A stretch of DNA of 16,316 bases from Bacteriovoracaceae bacterium. Lineage in GTDB: Bacteria > Bdellovibrionota > Bacteriovoracia > Bacteriovoracales > Bacteriovoracaceae. Both the position numbers and the translations under genes were made by a program. Positions within the stretch are counted from its first letter, which is position 1. Every line of letters begins with the position of its first letter. The stretch is from the NCBI GenBank assembly GCA_947448095.1, contig CANFNN010000030.1, positions 1 through 16,316 of the forward strand. Reading direction: 5' to 3'. The notes below the pieces were generated by a model that was not told the DNA's origin, searched no databases, and saw only the letters and a program-made list of their open reading frames with translations. Of the stretch, positions 15,518 through 16,316 are shown piece after piece.

Positions 15518-16018
15518 ATGCTCAATCGTTCAGAGAAAGAAGCTATCATCCAAGATCTTGTAAAAGATATTGGCAATGCAAAAGCAATCTTTCTTACCAA
15601 CCTAATTGGTATCAAATCAAATGATGCCGTTAGTGTACGAAAGGCTGTTCGTGACTCAAAAGGTAAAATGGTAGTCACAAGAAACACGCTTTTTAAAAAA
15701 GCTGCAGCGGGAACTCCTGCTGAAGCACTAGTTGCAAATCTTTCAGGACCACACGCTCTAGCGTTTGCTTTTGAAGATCCTGCAGCAGTGGCAAAGTGTT
15801 TAAAAGAAGCAGGATCAACGCTAGACCTTGTTGATCTTAAGGGCGGAGTTTTAGACGGGCAAATGCTTACAAAGGCACAAGTAAAACAACTAGCGGACCT
15901 ACCATCAAGAGACCAAATGCTTGGGACTCTTTTGGCTACTTTCCTAGCACCTGTTTCAGCTTTTGCAAGAGTGTTGTATGCAATACAAGAGAAAAAAGAA
16001 AAAGGCGAATTAGCTTAA
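15518..16018 (+). CDS. rplJ: 50S ribosomal protein L10
   Basis: L10 anchors the L7/L12 dimers to the ribosome, forming the stalk that recruits translation GTPases. At 166 aa it has the normal length. The N-terminal rRNA-binding domain shows the conserved V-V-T-R-N-T-L-F-K-K-A (about 52-62) and L-S-G-P-H-A-L-A-F. The C-terminal helix (A-R-V-L-Y-A-I-Q-E-K-K-E-K) is the L7/L12 docking region. The ATG at 15518 is preceded by a complete AGGAGG (15508-15513) only 4 nt upstream, which the leader can mask by pairing. rplL follows after 30 nt. Confidence 0.99.
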   Translation: MLNRSEKEAIIQDLVKDIGNAKAIFLTNLIGIKSNDAVSVRKAVRDSKGKMVVTRNTLFKKAAAGTPAEALVANLSGPHALAFAFEDPAAVAKCLKEAGSTLDLVDLKGGVLDGQMLTKAQVKQLADLPSRDQMLGTLLATFLAPVSAFARVLYAIQEKKEKGELA

Positions 16019-16048
16019 TTATTATTTTATATTTATGAGGAGACCTAT

Positions 16049-16316
16049 ATGAGCGTAACAAATGAACAATTAATTGAACATATTTCTAAAATGTCAGTTC
16101 TTGACCTAGCTAATCTAGTTAAAGAACTTGAAGAAAAATTTGGTGTATCAGCTGCTCCTGTAGCAGTTGCTGGTGCAGCTGGACCCGCTGCTGTAGTTGA
16201 AGAACAAACAGAATTTACAGTTATTCTTGCAGATGGTGGAGAAAAGAAAATTAACGTAATTAAAGAAATCCGTACCATTACTGGACTAGGTTTAAAAGAA
16301 GCAAAAGACCTAGTAG
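16049..16316 (+). CDS. rplL: Ribosomal protein L7/L12, N-terminal part (runs off the window)
   Basis: This holds the first 89 codons of L7/L12 plus one base, starting at the ATG 16049 with AGGAG (16038-16042) 6 nt upstream. Residues 1-30 form the dimerisation and L10-binding domain (Q-L-I-E-H-I-S-K-M-S-V-L-D-L). Next comes the Ala/Pro/Val-rich hinge (S-A-A-P-V-A-V-A-G-A-A-G-P-A-A), then the start of the C-terminal domain (E-F-T-V-I-L-A-D). From codon 75 the sequence equals the first 46 bases of the window, in the same frame. Continuing there to the TAA at 145-147 gives a 122-aa protein. Confidence 0.97.
   Translation, partial: MSVTNEQLIEHISKMSVLDLANLVKELEEKFGVSAAPVAVAGAAGPAAVVEEQTEFTVILADGGEKKINVIKEIRTITGLGLKEAKDLV
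16271..16316. repeat. Terminal direct repeat, right copy (circularisation overlap)
   Basis: This is an exact copy of bases 1-46, in the same rplL frame. Removing one copy and joining the ends yields a circle of 16,270 bp with rplL intact. Confidence 0.97.

Noticed and set aside
1..16316. CRISPR arrays, insertion sequences, toxin-antitoxin or defence genes
   Set aside because: No spaced repeats, inverted-repeat-bounded transposase genes or non-core genes were seen. The whole window is accounted for by core genes and short spacers.

Overview
This window is one continuous, plus-strand block of core transcription and translation genes. It comes from an AT-rich, Gram-negative, proteobacteria-like bacterium. 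Order: rplL (3' part) - rpoB - rpoC - rpsL - rpsG - fusA - tuf - tRNA-Trp(CCA) - secE - nusG - rplK - rplA - rplJ - rplL (5' part). RpoC carries a large insertion in its trigger loop like that of E. coli, and SecE has three membrane helices; both point to Proteobacteria or close relatives. With the low GC content, I lean to Bdellovibrionota (Bacteriovorax-like) or another 'deltaproteobacterial' group. That placement is an inference from memory of the families, not a search.

The most important structural fact is that the first 46 bases (1-46) are identical to the last 46 (16271-16316). The 5' part of rplL at the right end continues in frame into the 3' part at the left end and gives an ordinary full-length 122-aa L7/L12. 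The sequence is therefore a circle of 16,270 bp cut inside rplL. In many bacteria the chromosomal order is tufB - trnW - secE - nusG - rplKAJL - rpoBC - rpsLG - fusA - tufA, a segment flanked by two nearly identical tuf genes. Here a single tuf joins fusA to trnW-secE, which is what fusing the two tuf copies would produce. The fusion is most simply an assembly-graph collapse. It could also be real tuf x tuf recombination, giving an excised circle or a tandem duplication. No replication, partition, mobilisation or phage gene is present.

Layout: 1-147 is the end of rplL. 180-217 is a strong terminator-like hairpin between rplL and rpoB. 284-8614 holds rpoB and rpoC, the two large RNA polymerase subunits, separated by a short GC hairpin. 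8701-12967 is the str operon (rpsL, rpsG, fusA, tuf), ending at an intrinsic terminator (12994-13020). 13025-13100 is tRNA-Trp. 13213-14208 is secE-nusG. 14239-16316 is rplK-rplA-rplJ-rplL. The longest non-coding gaps are 136 nt (rplL-rpoB) and 112 nt (trnW-secE), so no gene-free stretch exceeds 300 bases.

Functionally, the genes supply the polymerase core (RpoB/RpoC), its elongation factor (NusG), a translocon subunit (SecE), ribosomal proteins of the decoding site (S12, S7), stalk (L11, L10, L7/L12) and L1 arm, the GTPases EF-Tu and EF-G, and tRNA-Trp. The spacers are rich in candidate RNA control structures: an SD-sequestering switch before rplJ, a hairpin touching the rplA ribosome site, a hairpin before the SD-less fusA, and terminator-like hairpins inside the supercluster. 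I see no new defence, mobile or metabolic system. The circular topology and the spacer RNA structures are what deserve attention.
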